This document shows positions 50,275 to 60,100 of a stretch of 64,000 bases of DNA, piece by piece; the first letter of the stretch is position 1, and each line of letters starts with the position of its first letter. Both the position numbers and the translations under genes were made by a program. The stretch lies in assembly GCA_016793115.1 (NCBI GenBank), contig JAEUIN010000102.1:1-64000 (forward strand). Direction: 5' to 3'. The notes under the pieces are model-generated. The model saw only the letters and a list, made by a program, of their open reading frames with translations. It did not search any database and was not told where the DNA came from. The DNA is from Planctomycetaceae bacterium. Its GTDB lineage: Bacteria; Planctomycetota; Planctomycetia; Pirellulales; PNKZ01.

Positions 50275-51885
50275 CTATGAGCCGTTGCTGCGCGGGCTGG
50301 ATTTGATTTTATCGAGGAGGGCCTTCAACTCGGCGAACTTCTGCGGATGCTCGGCCGCGAGGTCGTGTTGCTCCGACAGATCGTCACCTACGTTGTAGAG
50401 CTGAGTCTTCGTGCCGAAGCGATCGCGCGGCGCCGACTTGCCCGGCTCCGGCTTGACGTTTGGCTTGTATTGCGGGCCTTTGCCCCCTTCGACGAGTTTC
50501 CAATCGCCGGCTCTCAAGGCGAAAGGGCCTTTCGTGCCTCCGATATGCGCGACGAAATGCGGTCGCGAGGGGGCAAGCATCGGTTGGCCGAGCAGATCGG
50601 GGAGGACGTTGAAACTGTCGCCCGCGCCGTCGTCGGGCATCTTCTGCTCGGTGAGTGCGGCGAACGTCGCGAAAAAGTCGAGCCCGGTGACGAGCGAAGC
50701 GCACTCGCTGCCGGCAGGCACATGGCCGGGCCAACGAGCCAAGAGCGGCACGCGATGGCCGCCCTCGTAGAGCGAGCCTTTGGTGCCGCGGAGCGGCGCG
50801 TTCGGCGAATAGTCGAAACTGCCGACGTCTTCGTAGCCGTCGTCCATAACGCCGCCGTTGTCGCTTGTGAAAAGCACCAGAGTGTCGTCCGCAAGTTGCA
50901 GCTTATCGAGCGCGCCAAGCACTTGGCCGACCGTGTCGTCGAGTTCATGAATCGCATCGCCGCGGGTACCGACGGGGCTCGTTCCCTTGAAGCGCGGATG
51001 CGGTACGCGCGGCACATGGATGCCGTGCGTGGTGAGCAGCAAGAAAAACGGCGACGCCCTATTCTTTTCGATGAAGGCGACGCTCTTTTGCGCGAACGTG
51101 TCGGCCATGTCTTCGTCGCGCCAGCGGGCGCTCTTGCCGCCGGTCATCCAGCCGATGCGGCCGACGCCGTTGACGATCGTCATATCGTGGCCGTGCGTGT
51201 GCTTGAGCTTCAGCAATTCCGGATTCTCGCTACCCGTCGGTTCGTCGCCGATTTTTTGCTTGTAGCTGACGGCGATCGGATCGCTCGGATCGAGCCCGAC
51301 GACGCGATCATTTTCGACGTAGACGGTCGGCACGCGATCACCCGTCGCCGGCATGAGGAATTCGTAGTCGAAGCCGATCTCGCGCGGCCCGGGCTTGATT
51401 TCACCGTTCCACTGCGGACCGGATTCGTCGCCCAACCCCAAGTGCCACTTTCCGACGATGCCGGTCGTATAGCCGGCGCGTTTGAGCAAACTCGCGACGG
51501 TTGGCGTGCCGGGAGGAATCGAGAGCGGCATGTCGCCGGGGGCGATGCTCGATCCAGGAACCTGTCGCCAGGAATAGCTGCCCGTGAGAAGCGCACGCCG
51601 TGTGGGCGTGCAGGTCGCGGCGGGAGAATGAGCGTCGGTGAACCGACGCCCCTCATTCGCCAACCGATCCAAATTCGGCGTCTTCGCATGCTTCGCTCCA
51701 TAGCACGACAAATCGCCGTAGCCGATATCGTCGGCAAGAATCAAGACGATATTGGGAGATTTCGACTTTGCGGATTCCTCGGCCGCATGCGCATCGGAGC
51801 GGAAGTGAGAAACCGCGATGACAAAAACCGCGACGATGGTGAAAGCGCTTCGGCGCGAGACGAAATAGCTTTGATTGTGGAGCAT
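50275..51885 (-). CDS. Secreted sulfatase (formylglycine-dependent)
   Basis: A 536-residue alkaline-phosphatase-superfamily sulfatase, with a signal peptide (SAFTIVAVFVIAVSHFRSDAHA). Metal and active-site parts are in order: NIVLILADDIGYGDLSCYG (Asp-Asp pair), the CTPTR site in HSPAATCTPTRRALLTGSYS whose Cys should be converted to formylglycine, GKWHLGLGD (Lys and His), and FTSDNGGVMDDG (Asp-Asn). In the consensus C-x-P-S/A-R the fourth place is Ser or Ala, and Thr here is a variant. The start could be ATG 51885 (used), ATG 51909 or TTG 51921. It removes sulfate esters from sulfated sugars in the periplasm. It lies upstream of the Gfo/Idh genes on the same strand. Confidence 0.9.
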   Translation of the reverse strand: MLHNQSYFVSRRSAFTIVAVFVIAVSHFRSDAHAAEESAKSKSPNIVLILADDIGYGDLSCYGAKHAKTPNLDRLANEGRRFTDAHSPAATCTPTRRALLTGSYSWRQVPGSSIAPGDMPLSIPPGTPTVASLLKRAGYTTGIVGKWHLGLGDESGPQWNGEIKPGPREIGFDYEFLMPATGDRVPTVYVENDRVVGLDPSDPIAVSYKQKIGDEPTGSENPELLKLKHTHGHDMTIVNGVGRIGWMTGGKSARWRDEDMADTFAQKSVAFIEKNRASPFFLLLTTHGIHVPRVPHPRFKGTSPVGTRGDAIHELDDTVGQVLGALDKLQLADDTLVLFTSDNGGVMDDGYEDVGSFDYSPNAPLRGTKGSLYEGGHRVPLLARWPGHVPAGSECASLVTGLDFFATFAALTEQKMPDDGAGDSFNVLPDLLGQPMLAPSRPHFVAHIGGTKGPFALRAGDWKLVEGGKGPQYKPNVKPEPGKSAPRDRFGTKTQLYNVGDDLSEQHDLAAEHPQKFAELKALLDKIKSSPRSNGS

Positions 51886-52087
51886 GGTTACGGCAGTAGG
51901 CGTCGACATCGGCGATCTCAAGTGGCTGGGGCGTCGGAAGACCGAGGAACTAGACGATCGGCAGGTTCACAATATCGGCGGAAATCTTCGCACGGTCAAA
52001 CTTCACAAAGCTGAAGTTCGATAACCGGCACTCAACGACCGGCAACTGGAGATCATTCCGAGTAGGGATCGGTCGTCGTCGAAAATG

Positions 52088-55000
52088 CTACTTCGGTCGT
52101 CGCCAAGGGCTTGTCGGCCAAAGAATCGCCGCGCCGTCGGCGCCGGCCGAGAGAATCGTGCGGCCGCTCGGCGAGAAACGGACGACGTTCACGGCAGCAC
52201 TGTGCCCCTTGAGCGACAGCAACTCTTTGCCGACGGTCGCATCCCATAGTTTTACTCCCGCATCGCGCGAGCCGGTGACGACGCGCGAGCCGTCGGCGGA
52301 AAACGATGCCGATTGGATCGGCGCGGTGTGACCGGTCAGCGTCGAAAGAAGTTTGCCGTCGGCGGCGTTCCAAAGGCGAGCCGTATCGTCCGCGGCCGCG
52401 GTGACGACATTCTTGCCGTCGCGGGAGAACTCAGCCCATAGCACGGCACGGTCGTGTCCCACGAGTTCGTGTAGCACCGCGCTCGTCGCGACATCCCAGA
52501 TGCGCGCCGTACCGTCGGCGGACGCCGTGACGATTCGTTTGCCGTCGTTGGAGAGTGCGGCGTGCGTGACTCGTCCTTTATGTCCTGTGAACTGCTTGAT
52601 CTGCTCGCCGGTCGCGGCATCCCAAAGCCTCGCGGTGCGGTCATCGCCGGCCGTGAGAAGTCGCCGGCCGTCGGTCGAATAAACCACGCCGTTGACGGAG
52701 CCGACGTGCCCCCCCGCGAGTTTCCGTTCGGCCCGTCCGGTCGCGGTGTTCCAGATCTTGACCGCGCCGTCCCAGCCCGCGGTCGCAACGTGGCGCCCGT
52801 CCGGCGAGTACGCCACGCCGGCGATCGCTCCGTGTCGGCGAAACGTCCGGCGGCGTTCGCCCGTCGCACGATCCCATAGCAGCGCCTCGTCGCCGCCTAC
52901 CGTCAGCACGCTTTCGCCGTCGGGCGTGAACGCGGCCGACCAGACGAGGGCATCATGAGCTCCGCCGTCGAGCCAAGGTGTCTTGCCTTGGGGAGCTTCA
53001 ACGCCGCCCCGGCCGGCGACTTCTCGCTCGGCCTGCCGATCGTAAAGCCTGACACGGCGCGCCTGAGCGTCGACCGCGACAACGTAGCGGCCGTCGGGCG
53101 ATGCGGCAACGGCGCCGTACTTGGCTTCCGGCAGCAATAGCACGGCGGCGGGAGCGGGTGAATCGAGTTGCCAGATGCGAATGCGGCCGTCTTCGCAAGC
53201 GGTTGCGGCCTGCTTAGAGCCGACCGGCGCGAGCGACAACACGCCGGCGGGGTGCTTCCAAATGAGCGACGGAAGTTCGACGCCGTCCACCGTGCGGAAG
53301 CGACCGACCGTGTCGTCGAGCGAAGCGGTGAGGAGTTGGCGCCCGTCGGCGGTGAACAATAAGGCGGTGATGCGGCGCGAATGGCGTAATTCGCTCCAAA
53401 CAGGCGCTGCGTCCGCCGTGCGGTAGGCATTGACGCGCCCGCCCGCCTCGCCGGTGCAAAGCGTCGTGCCGTCGGGCGAAAAGGCCACGGCGGAGATCTC
53501 CGTCCGATGCGCCGGCAGCGTACGCAGGAGTTTGCCGTCGGCAAGACTCCACAGCCGAGCGCCTCGCGCCGAATCTCCGGTAAGTGCGAGTTTGCCGTCG
53601 GGAGAAAGCGCCAACACGGCAGCCCGCCCCGTCCCCGAAAGCACGGCTCGTTCGACGCCGCTCGCCAGATCCCAAACACGCGTGGTGCCGTCGACTGCCG
53701 CGGTCACGAGAGTTCGGCCGTCGGGCGTTACCGCGGCGGCAGAGGCCAGATACTCGTGTCCTTCGGTCAGCACCTGCGACACGGCGTCGGACGAAGTGCC
53801 GACGAGCGTCACCGCGGTGATCCGAGCGGTACGATCTCGCCCTGCGGTGACGATCGCCTTTTCATCCGGCGCGAAATCGGCGGAGAGCACGGCGTCGGCA
53901 TGTCCGGCGATGATGCTCGGCTTCACGGCGAGCGTTTCGTTGTAGTCGTCGACGTCCCAAATCTTTAATGTGCCGTCGTACCCGACGGAGACCACGGTGC
54001 GATTGTCGGCAAGGAATCGCACGGCGCGAACTTGACCGGCGTGACCGCGCAGTGTTTTCAACAATTTGCCCTCCGCGACGTCCCAGACCAGCACGGCGTT
54101 GTCGACGCCGCAGCTCGCAAGGCGCAAACCGTCGGGTGCAAAGGCGAGGGAAGTGACCGCTGCTCGATGCCCCAGCAGTTCGCGAACCTGCGGTGGAGCG
54201 GGGGGATTCTCCGAAAACACGTCGGCGAGCCGATACGGGCGAACATCCGCCGCCTTCCATAGGAGCACGCGGCCGTCGTCGCCGGCGGACCCGACTGTGC
54301 TCCCGTCGGGCGCAAAAGCGACGGCGTGAACCGGACCGCGATGTGCGAGCATCGCCCGAACTTCGACCGGCGTACCGGCTCGAAGTTCTTCGTCGAGCGG
54401 CCAGACGATGACGGTGCCGTCGGCTCCCGCCGTTACCACGGTTCGCTCATCGGGCGAAAATGCCACCGACGCGACCGCGGCGGAGTGGCCATGAAAGACT
54501 TGCAACTCGCGCCCGCCGGCGACATCCCACAACCGAGCCGTGCCGTCGGCGGAGCCGGAAAGAAGTTTGTCGCCGGAACGTGCGAAAGCCAGCGACAGGA
54601 CCGGTTTCGCGTGCCCTGACAGACTACGCGGTTTGGCGCCTGGCGCGTCATCATAGAGTGCGAGATACGCCGACGCGTCGTCGCCGCCGACCGCGACGGT
54701 CCCGGTGTACGGTGCGACGGCGACGGCGTTGATCATTCCGTCGTACGGCCGGCACGACGACGATTCCCCGTCAGCAGGATCGACGACGCGAAGCACGCCG
54801 TTCCATCCTCCGGCCAAGTGATGTCCCGTCTTGGAATCGACTGCCACGGCATTGAGCGGCGCGCCGATGTCGACGGAGAGCTTACTCCGCTCACACAGGT
54901 ATTTCAGTCGTCCCCATTCCCAATCGCGGAGTTCGGGCGGGCAGGTGTCCAGCAACTCCGCCGCGCCGGCGAAGGCGTTTTCGTCGATACGCGCTGCGGC

Positions 55001-57172
55001 TAATCCGATGCGCGCGCCGTAGGCCGCATAAGCCTCGGCCGCCTTAGAGCGTTCGGCCTCGTCCCGGGCGACGACGGCTTTTTCCTCCTCGACACGGGCC
55101 CGATCCGCTTCGCTGACCGCCCGGTCCTCCGCGGCTCGAGCGCGTTCCGCCTCGACGTCCGCGAGTCGCTTCGCATCGACAGCCTTATCGCGTTCTATGC
55201 GGGCGAGCTCCTCAGCGTCGAGGGCGCGATCGCGCTGCGCACGTATGCCGACGTAAGCCGCGCCCGCGATAACGAAGACCGCCGCAGCAAGCAGTGCGAC
55301 GAACCGTTTCGCGCGGCGCAATCGCATCTTCCGCGCCTCACGTTCGATTTGCGCCAGGCGGATCCGCTCCCCGAGAGCGACATGCTCCGGAAGCGCGCGA
55401 TCGAGCAAACCGGCCGCGAGATCGAAGTCTCCCTTTTCGAACGCCGCGGCGGCATAGGCAAGCCGCGCGGAATGAATCCCGTCGCGCGCTCGTTCGTTCT
55501 GCTCCCAGAGCGCGAAGGCCTCCTCGAAGCCGAACAAGGCGCGAGAATAGTTTTGGTAGTCGCCGACCTCGCGGGCTTTAGTAAGTTCTTGTTCGGCGCG
55601 GTGAGCCAACGACAGGCTTTCCGAGTGAGCCAAGCACTCGCGAATCGCGGCTTGGAATTCGGCGACCGTGCGATAGCGAGCGAGCGGCTGCGTCGACATC
55701 GCCCGACGAGCGACTTCGACGAGCTCGCCGGTCTTGTCGGTCGGCACAATTTCGTTGCGGGCCGCCGCCATGAGGCATTTTGTGACGTTGCCGCCGGAGT
55801 GCGGCGGCCGGCCGGTGAGGATTTCGTAAAGAATCGCCCCGAGGAGGTAGATGTCGCTCGCGAAGGTGATTCGATCGATCGGACCGGTCGCCATTTCCGG
55901 CGCCATGTACGCCGGGCTGCCTCCCATGCTCGACGTTTGCGTGATGCTGGCCGATTTGCGAAATGCGGCCGTCGAGTACGCCAAGCCCCAATCCATGACG
56001 AGCACTTCGCCGAACTCGCCGAGCATAATGTTCTCGGGCTTGAGATCGCGATGGATCACGCCGCGCGAGTGAGCGAACGCGACGGCGTCGGCCGCTTTGA
56101 GTAATATCTCGACGTTCTCCGTTTGCGACTTAGCGGCGATCACTTTGTGCCAAGGAGTCCCTTGCACACGCTTCATCGCGTAAAACAAGTCTCCCGCTTC
56201 GTTCTTGCCGAGGTCGTACATCGGAACGATGTTCGGGTGATCTAGATCACCCGTCACGACCGCTTCGGCCAGAAACTTCTGCTGCAGGTCGCGGTTCTTC
56301 GAATGGCCCGGCTTAAGCATCTTGACCGCGACGGTGCGATCGATCGACGCCTGACGGGCCGTGTAGACCACGCCCATTCCGCCTTCGCCGAGCAAGCTGA
56401 TCAGTTCATAATCCGCCAAGCTCGGAGCCGCATTATTCGAAATGCCCGCCTGCTTCGGCGACTCACGCACGGCGCGGGAGTTGATGACGAGCGTTTGGTC
56501 GTTGCGGGTGCGGGCGATCTCCTTGCCTTTAATCGTGACGTGCGGCGCGACCGAATCGTCGACTTCTTCACCCCAAGCGATTGAGAGCTGGTCGACGAGG
56601 CTCGAACCAATTTGGTCGGAGTCGAATGTCTGAGCTAGTTTCACTTCGGCGGCCGTTCCGGGAGCCGGCGTCAGCGGTTGCGGCGAAGGTGGAGACTGCG
56701 GCGACTCGTCATCCGCAAAGACGGCGTCGAACTCGGCCGTCTTAAGTCCGTGAACTTCGTGAACCGTTCCCGGCTTTTCCTCCTCCTCCGCCGCCGACTC
56801 GGACTCAACGTCGCTGTCGGGAAATACGGCATCGAATTCCGCCGTCTGCAAGCCGTGAACTTCATGCACCGTGCCCGGCTTAGCTTCGGCCGTCGGCGCA
56901 GAAGCGTTTTCACGGCCGGCGAAAACAGCGTCGAACTCCGCGGTTTGCAGACCATGCACTTCGTGCACCGTGCCGGGATTCGGCGATTCGGGCGTCGCCG
57001 GCGACGGTTCATCGGCGGCGACGGGCGGCGTTCCGAAATCGTACGTTTGATCAATCCGCACGTCGGCCAAGGTCGAAGGCTTTTCGGCGGATAGTTCTTT
57101 GCCGCAGCGCGTGCAGCGAGCGTTCTCCTCATCGGCGTCGGTCAGCGTTCGGTTGCAGCGAGGACAGCGCAT
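52088..57172 (-). CDS. Ser/Thr protein kinase fused to a large WD40-repeat domain
   Basis: A 1,694-residue protein. Order: zinc ribbon with two CxxC pairs at about residues 3-23; acidic linker with three near-identical copies of PGTVHEVHGLQTAEFDAVF at about 66, 99 and 134; kinase domain about 256-515 (LGEGGMGVVYTA, AVKML Lys, HRDLKPENIML, MDWGLA instead of DFG, GSPAYMAPE); helical part; one membrane helix (FVALLAAAVFVIAGAAYVGI, about 622-641); coiled coil of Glu/Arg/Ala repeats to about 715; then about twenty WD40 repeats (GHSAAVASVAFSPDERTVVTAG type) to the end. The propellers should lie outside the membrane, so it may sense envelope signals and phosphorylate cytoplasmic targets. ATG 57172 follows the giant LamG gene by 14 bases. 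Confidence 0.92.
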   Translation of the reverse strand: MRCPRCNRTLTDADEENARCTRCGKELSAEKPSTLADVRIDQTYDFGTPPVAADEPSPATPESPNPGTVHEVHGLQTAEFDAVFAGRENASAPTAEAKPGTVHEVHGLQTAEFDAVFPDSDVESESAAEEEEKPGTVHEVHGLKTAEFDAVFADDESPQSPPSPQPLTPAPGTAAEVKLAQTFDSDQIGSSLVDQLSIAWGEEVDDSVAPHVTIKGKEIARTRNDQTLVINSRAVRESPKQAGISNNAAPSLADYELISLLGEGGMGVVYTARQASIDRTVAVKMLKPGHSKNRDLQQKFLAEAVVTGDLDHPNIVPMYDLGKNEAGDLFYAMKRVQGTPWHKVIAAKSQTENVEILLKAADAVAFAHSRGVIHRDLKPENIMLGEFGEVLVMDWGLAYSTAAFRKSASITQTSSMGGSPAYMAPEMATGPIDRITFASDIYLLGAILYEILTGRPPHSGGNVTKCLMAAARNEIVPTDKTGELVEVARRAMSTQPLARYRTVAEFQAAIRECLAHSESLSLAHRAEQELTKAREVGDYQNYSRALFGFEEAFALWEQNERARDGIHSARLAYAAAAFEKGDFDLAAGLLDRALPEHVALGERIRLAQIEREARKMRLRRAKRFVALLAAAVFVIAGAAYVGIRAQRDRALDAEELARIERDKAVDAKRLADVEAERARAAEDRAVSEADRARVEEEKAVVARDEAERSKAAEAYAAYGARIGLAAARIDENAFAGAAELLDTCPPELRDWEWGRLKYLCERSKLSVDIGAPLNAVAVDSKTGHHLAGGWNGVLRVVDPADGESSSCRPYDGMINAVAVAPYTGTVAVGGDDASAYLALYDDAPGAKPRSLSGHAKPVLSLAFARSGDKLLSGSADGTARLWDVAGGRELQVFHGHSAAVASVAFSPDERTVVTAGADGTVIVWPLDEELRAGTPVEVRAMLAHRGPVHAVAFAPDGSTVGSAGDDGRVLLWKAADVRPYRLADVFSENPPAPPQVRELLGHRAAVTSLAFAPDGLRLASCGVDNAVLVWDVAEGKLLKTLRGHAGQVRAVRFLADNRTVVSVGYDGTLKIWDVDDYNETLAVKPSIIAGHADAVLSADFAPDEKAIVTAGRDRTARITAVTLVGTSSDAVSQVLTEGHEYLASAAAVTPDGRTLVTAAVDGTTRVWDLASGVERAVLSGTGRAAVLALSPDGKLALTGDSARGARLWSLADGKLLRTLPAHRTEISAVAFSPDGTTLCTGEAGGRVNAYRTADAAPVWSELRHSRRITALLFTADGRQLLTASLDDTVGRFRTVDGVELPSLIWKHPAGVLSLAPVGSKQAATACEDGRIRIWQLDSPAPAAVLLLPEAKYGAVAASPDGRYVVAVDAQARRVRLYDRQAEREVAGRGGVEAPQGKTPWLDGGAHDALVWSAAFTPDGESVLTVGGDEALLWDRATGERRRTFRRHGAIAGVAYSPDGRHVATAGWDGAVKIWNTATGRAERKLAGGHVGSVNGVVYSTDGRRLLTAGDDRTARLWDAATGEQIKQFTGHKGRVTHAALSNDGKRIVTASADGTARIWDVATSAVLHELVGHDRAVLWAEFSRDGKNVVTAAADDTARLWNAADGKLLSTLTGHTAPIQSASFSADGSRVVTGSRDAGVKLWDATVGKELLSLKGHSAAVNVVRFSPSGRTILSAGADGAAILWPTSPWRRPK

Positions 57173-57186
57173 TTTCAACAAAGTGG

Positions 57187-60100
57187 CTAGCGCGGAAATC
57201 GGCGCCGCGGGTTCGGCGGCGGACGGAGTCGCGAATATTTACGAAAGCGGGCCAACGCGGCATCGGCACGGCTCGAACATTTGCCGTCGCCGATCACGGC
57301 CAATCCGACTGCCAAGGCGGCGGTTGTCGCCGGTAAAACGCCGTCGGGCGTTCCGTCTTCCGACTCGATTTGGATCGCCGCCGCATCGAAATCCTCCGGC
57401 GGAGCCGAAACGGCTTGGTCGCCCGCGTCAGGCATCGACTCTTCGACCGACGTCGGTGCGGCCGGCTTACCTTCTCGAACATCGACTTCGAGCACGAGTC
57501 GCTGTGTCTGCGTCTCGGGCTCAAATAGATAGACGCGATAGCGACCGTTGCGAAGTTTCTTGAACAACGCCGGTAGGTCGTCGAGCGCGTTCTGCGGAAA
57601 ACGGACGGAACTACCTTCACGGCCGTCGGGGAGCACTTCCCGAAGGATCACGACGCGCTCCGCGGTAGCGGTCGTTTGCTGCGCGGAATTACCGGAACCG
57701 TAAACATTAGAACGGCCCTGGGCCGGCGCAACTTGCGGTGCATCGATCGTAAGGCGTTGCGGCTGGTCGGCCGTAAGATGGCGAACTTGCACCGTCGTGT
57801 CGATCCGAACGTTGCGGACGCCGTCGCCCGGAAAGGTAAGCAAAATCTGTAGAGTCGACGTTTCGTAGCCCGTGAACCGGATCAGCGAATCGCTCCGCAG
57901 CACCACGGAGACCGGAATCGGCGCGGCCGGATCGGCGACGTTTGGATTGCCCGTGTAGTTGTGCGCCGCAGTCGTCGTGCCGGGGGCGCTGAGAATCAGC
58001 GTGTCGACGACGCCGTCGGACCAATCAACGACGGCGGTGAAGTTGAACTCCAGCAAGCGACCGTAGTCGAACGTCAGCGAGGCGTCGCCCGAGTTGGCGA
58101 TCTGCGGGCCGGTGAGGTTCTGCAATAGCGGCGGGATTCCCGTAATCGCGCCGGTGAGACTGCGAATGAGCACATCGGGCCCGAGCAGAACCTCGCGACC
58201 GGCGCCGCCGACGATGCTGCCGGAACCGAAGTTTCGTATGTCGTCGGCGGCGCCGGTGTCGTTCACGAGCAGATCCGTGCTCGCGGCGAAGCTGATGTCG
58301 CCTCCGCCGGACGGCCCGAGTATGATCGGGGCGTCGACCGTGAGGTCGTCGTCGTTTCCGCCGTCAGCGATCGTGGAGAGCGTAATGCCGCCGCCGGCGT
58401 CGAGGATCGGTTGCGCGATTCGCAGCGCCCCCACATGACTTAGCACGCTGCCGTCGAGTCCGAAATTGGCGATTCCCGACGTGCTGAACGACGGACCGAC
58501 GACCGTGCCGACGGTAAGAAGCGCGCCGGAGACGTCGTCGACGCGGATGCCGCCGGAACCGGCGTTAACGGCGGCAAAAATGCCGATTTGGGTTCGCAGG
58601 GCTTGGGTAACTCCGATACCGCCGTCGGCACGGAGCGCCAACTCCGCAGCTTGGACTTTGACGCCGACGGAGCCGACGTCGTCGATCGCTCCGTGATCGG
58701 AAACCAAAATCACCTGCGCGTTGCCGACGATCACGGCGTTTTGCAGCGAAAGAGTTTGGCCCGCGAACAGCATGACCGCGTCGTCGGTCGTCGTGACGCC
58801 GACGGTCGCCGGACCGAACGTTTGAACCGTCCCGACACGGAGATCGTCACCGTCGGCAAAGTCTAGCACGTCATTAAGATCGGCGGCCAAGACATCGATG
58901 TCGTTGATCTGTAAGTCCAACACCGCTGAGCCGCCGAGAAGTTGCAGACCTGCGGCGGCGATGCTGCCGAAGAGTCCTTGAGTGATTTGTGTCGGCGTCC
59001 GCAGGGTCACGTCTCCCGACGTCGCGATGCCGCCCACGCCGTCGACGTCGTCGAGTCGGAAATCGTTTGCGTCGCAATACGAAATATCGCTGCCGACGCC
59101 GATCGTGTGAATCGCGAGCAGGACGACGTCGTTGGCGGCGTTGTCGAGTCGAACATCGCCGACCGCTTCGACGCCGAGATTCGTTGCAGTGACTGAGCCC
59201 GGGCCGGAAACACCGCCGCTGGTGATCCAATGGAAGTTCGTAACGCCCGGCACGGTGCCGACCGGCGCAGTCAGATGCAAATCGCCGGCAGCGGCGTCGC
59301 CGAAGCGGAGCGTGCGGGCAGTGAGCAGCGCCAGTTCGCCGGCGTCGAGCGCCAAGCGACTGACGGCGTTGCCGCCGAGTTCCAATTCGCGTCCTGCCGT
59401 ACGCTCGACAATCGTCATTAGTCGGCCGCCGACGCCGTTTACGGCGAGCGGGGCGGCCACTTGAAGATTGTCGACGGTTAACTCGACTGTGCCGCCTGCG
59501 GTGTTGATCGCCGCGTTCACATCGATCGTCGGCGTGTCGATCGTAAGTGCCGTCGCGGCCGCCTCCGAAAGCGTGACGACGCCGTCGACGGTCGTCGTGC
59601 CGGTGCCCGCCGCATGCGTAAGCGATCGCGCCGAGAAGTCTCGATTGATCGAAAGGTCGTGCGCCGAAGTGAGGACGACATCGATCAGGGCCGTGAGCGG
59701 TGACGCGCCGCCGACGACGCCGTCGAAACGAACGTTCCCCGTGCCGGCGTTAATCGTGAAATTGTATGGGCCGTCTAGAGTTGCGGCTAAGCCGGAGAAG
59801 GCGATATCGCCGCCGGCTGAAGTCAGCGTGTTCGCGTCGGCGAGCGTCGTCGCGGTTTCAATTGTGATGCCGCCGCCGGCCGTGGTGATGTCCGCAGCCG
59901 TCGAAGTTGATCCGGCACCGTCGATGAGGACGTCGCCGCCGGCGGCGATGTTTCCCAAGTCGGCGATCGTCAGCGACTTGCCGACATGCAGCGTCACGTC
60001 GCCGACGGTGCCGGCCGTCGTGTCGATCGGCGCATTCACGGCGATCGTTTCCGCGGTCATGTTAAGATTACCGTTTGAAAGCACGCTGCCGAGGTTAAGC

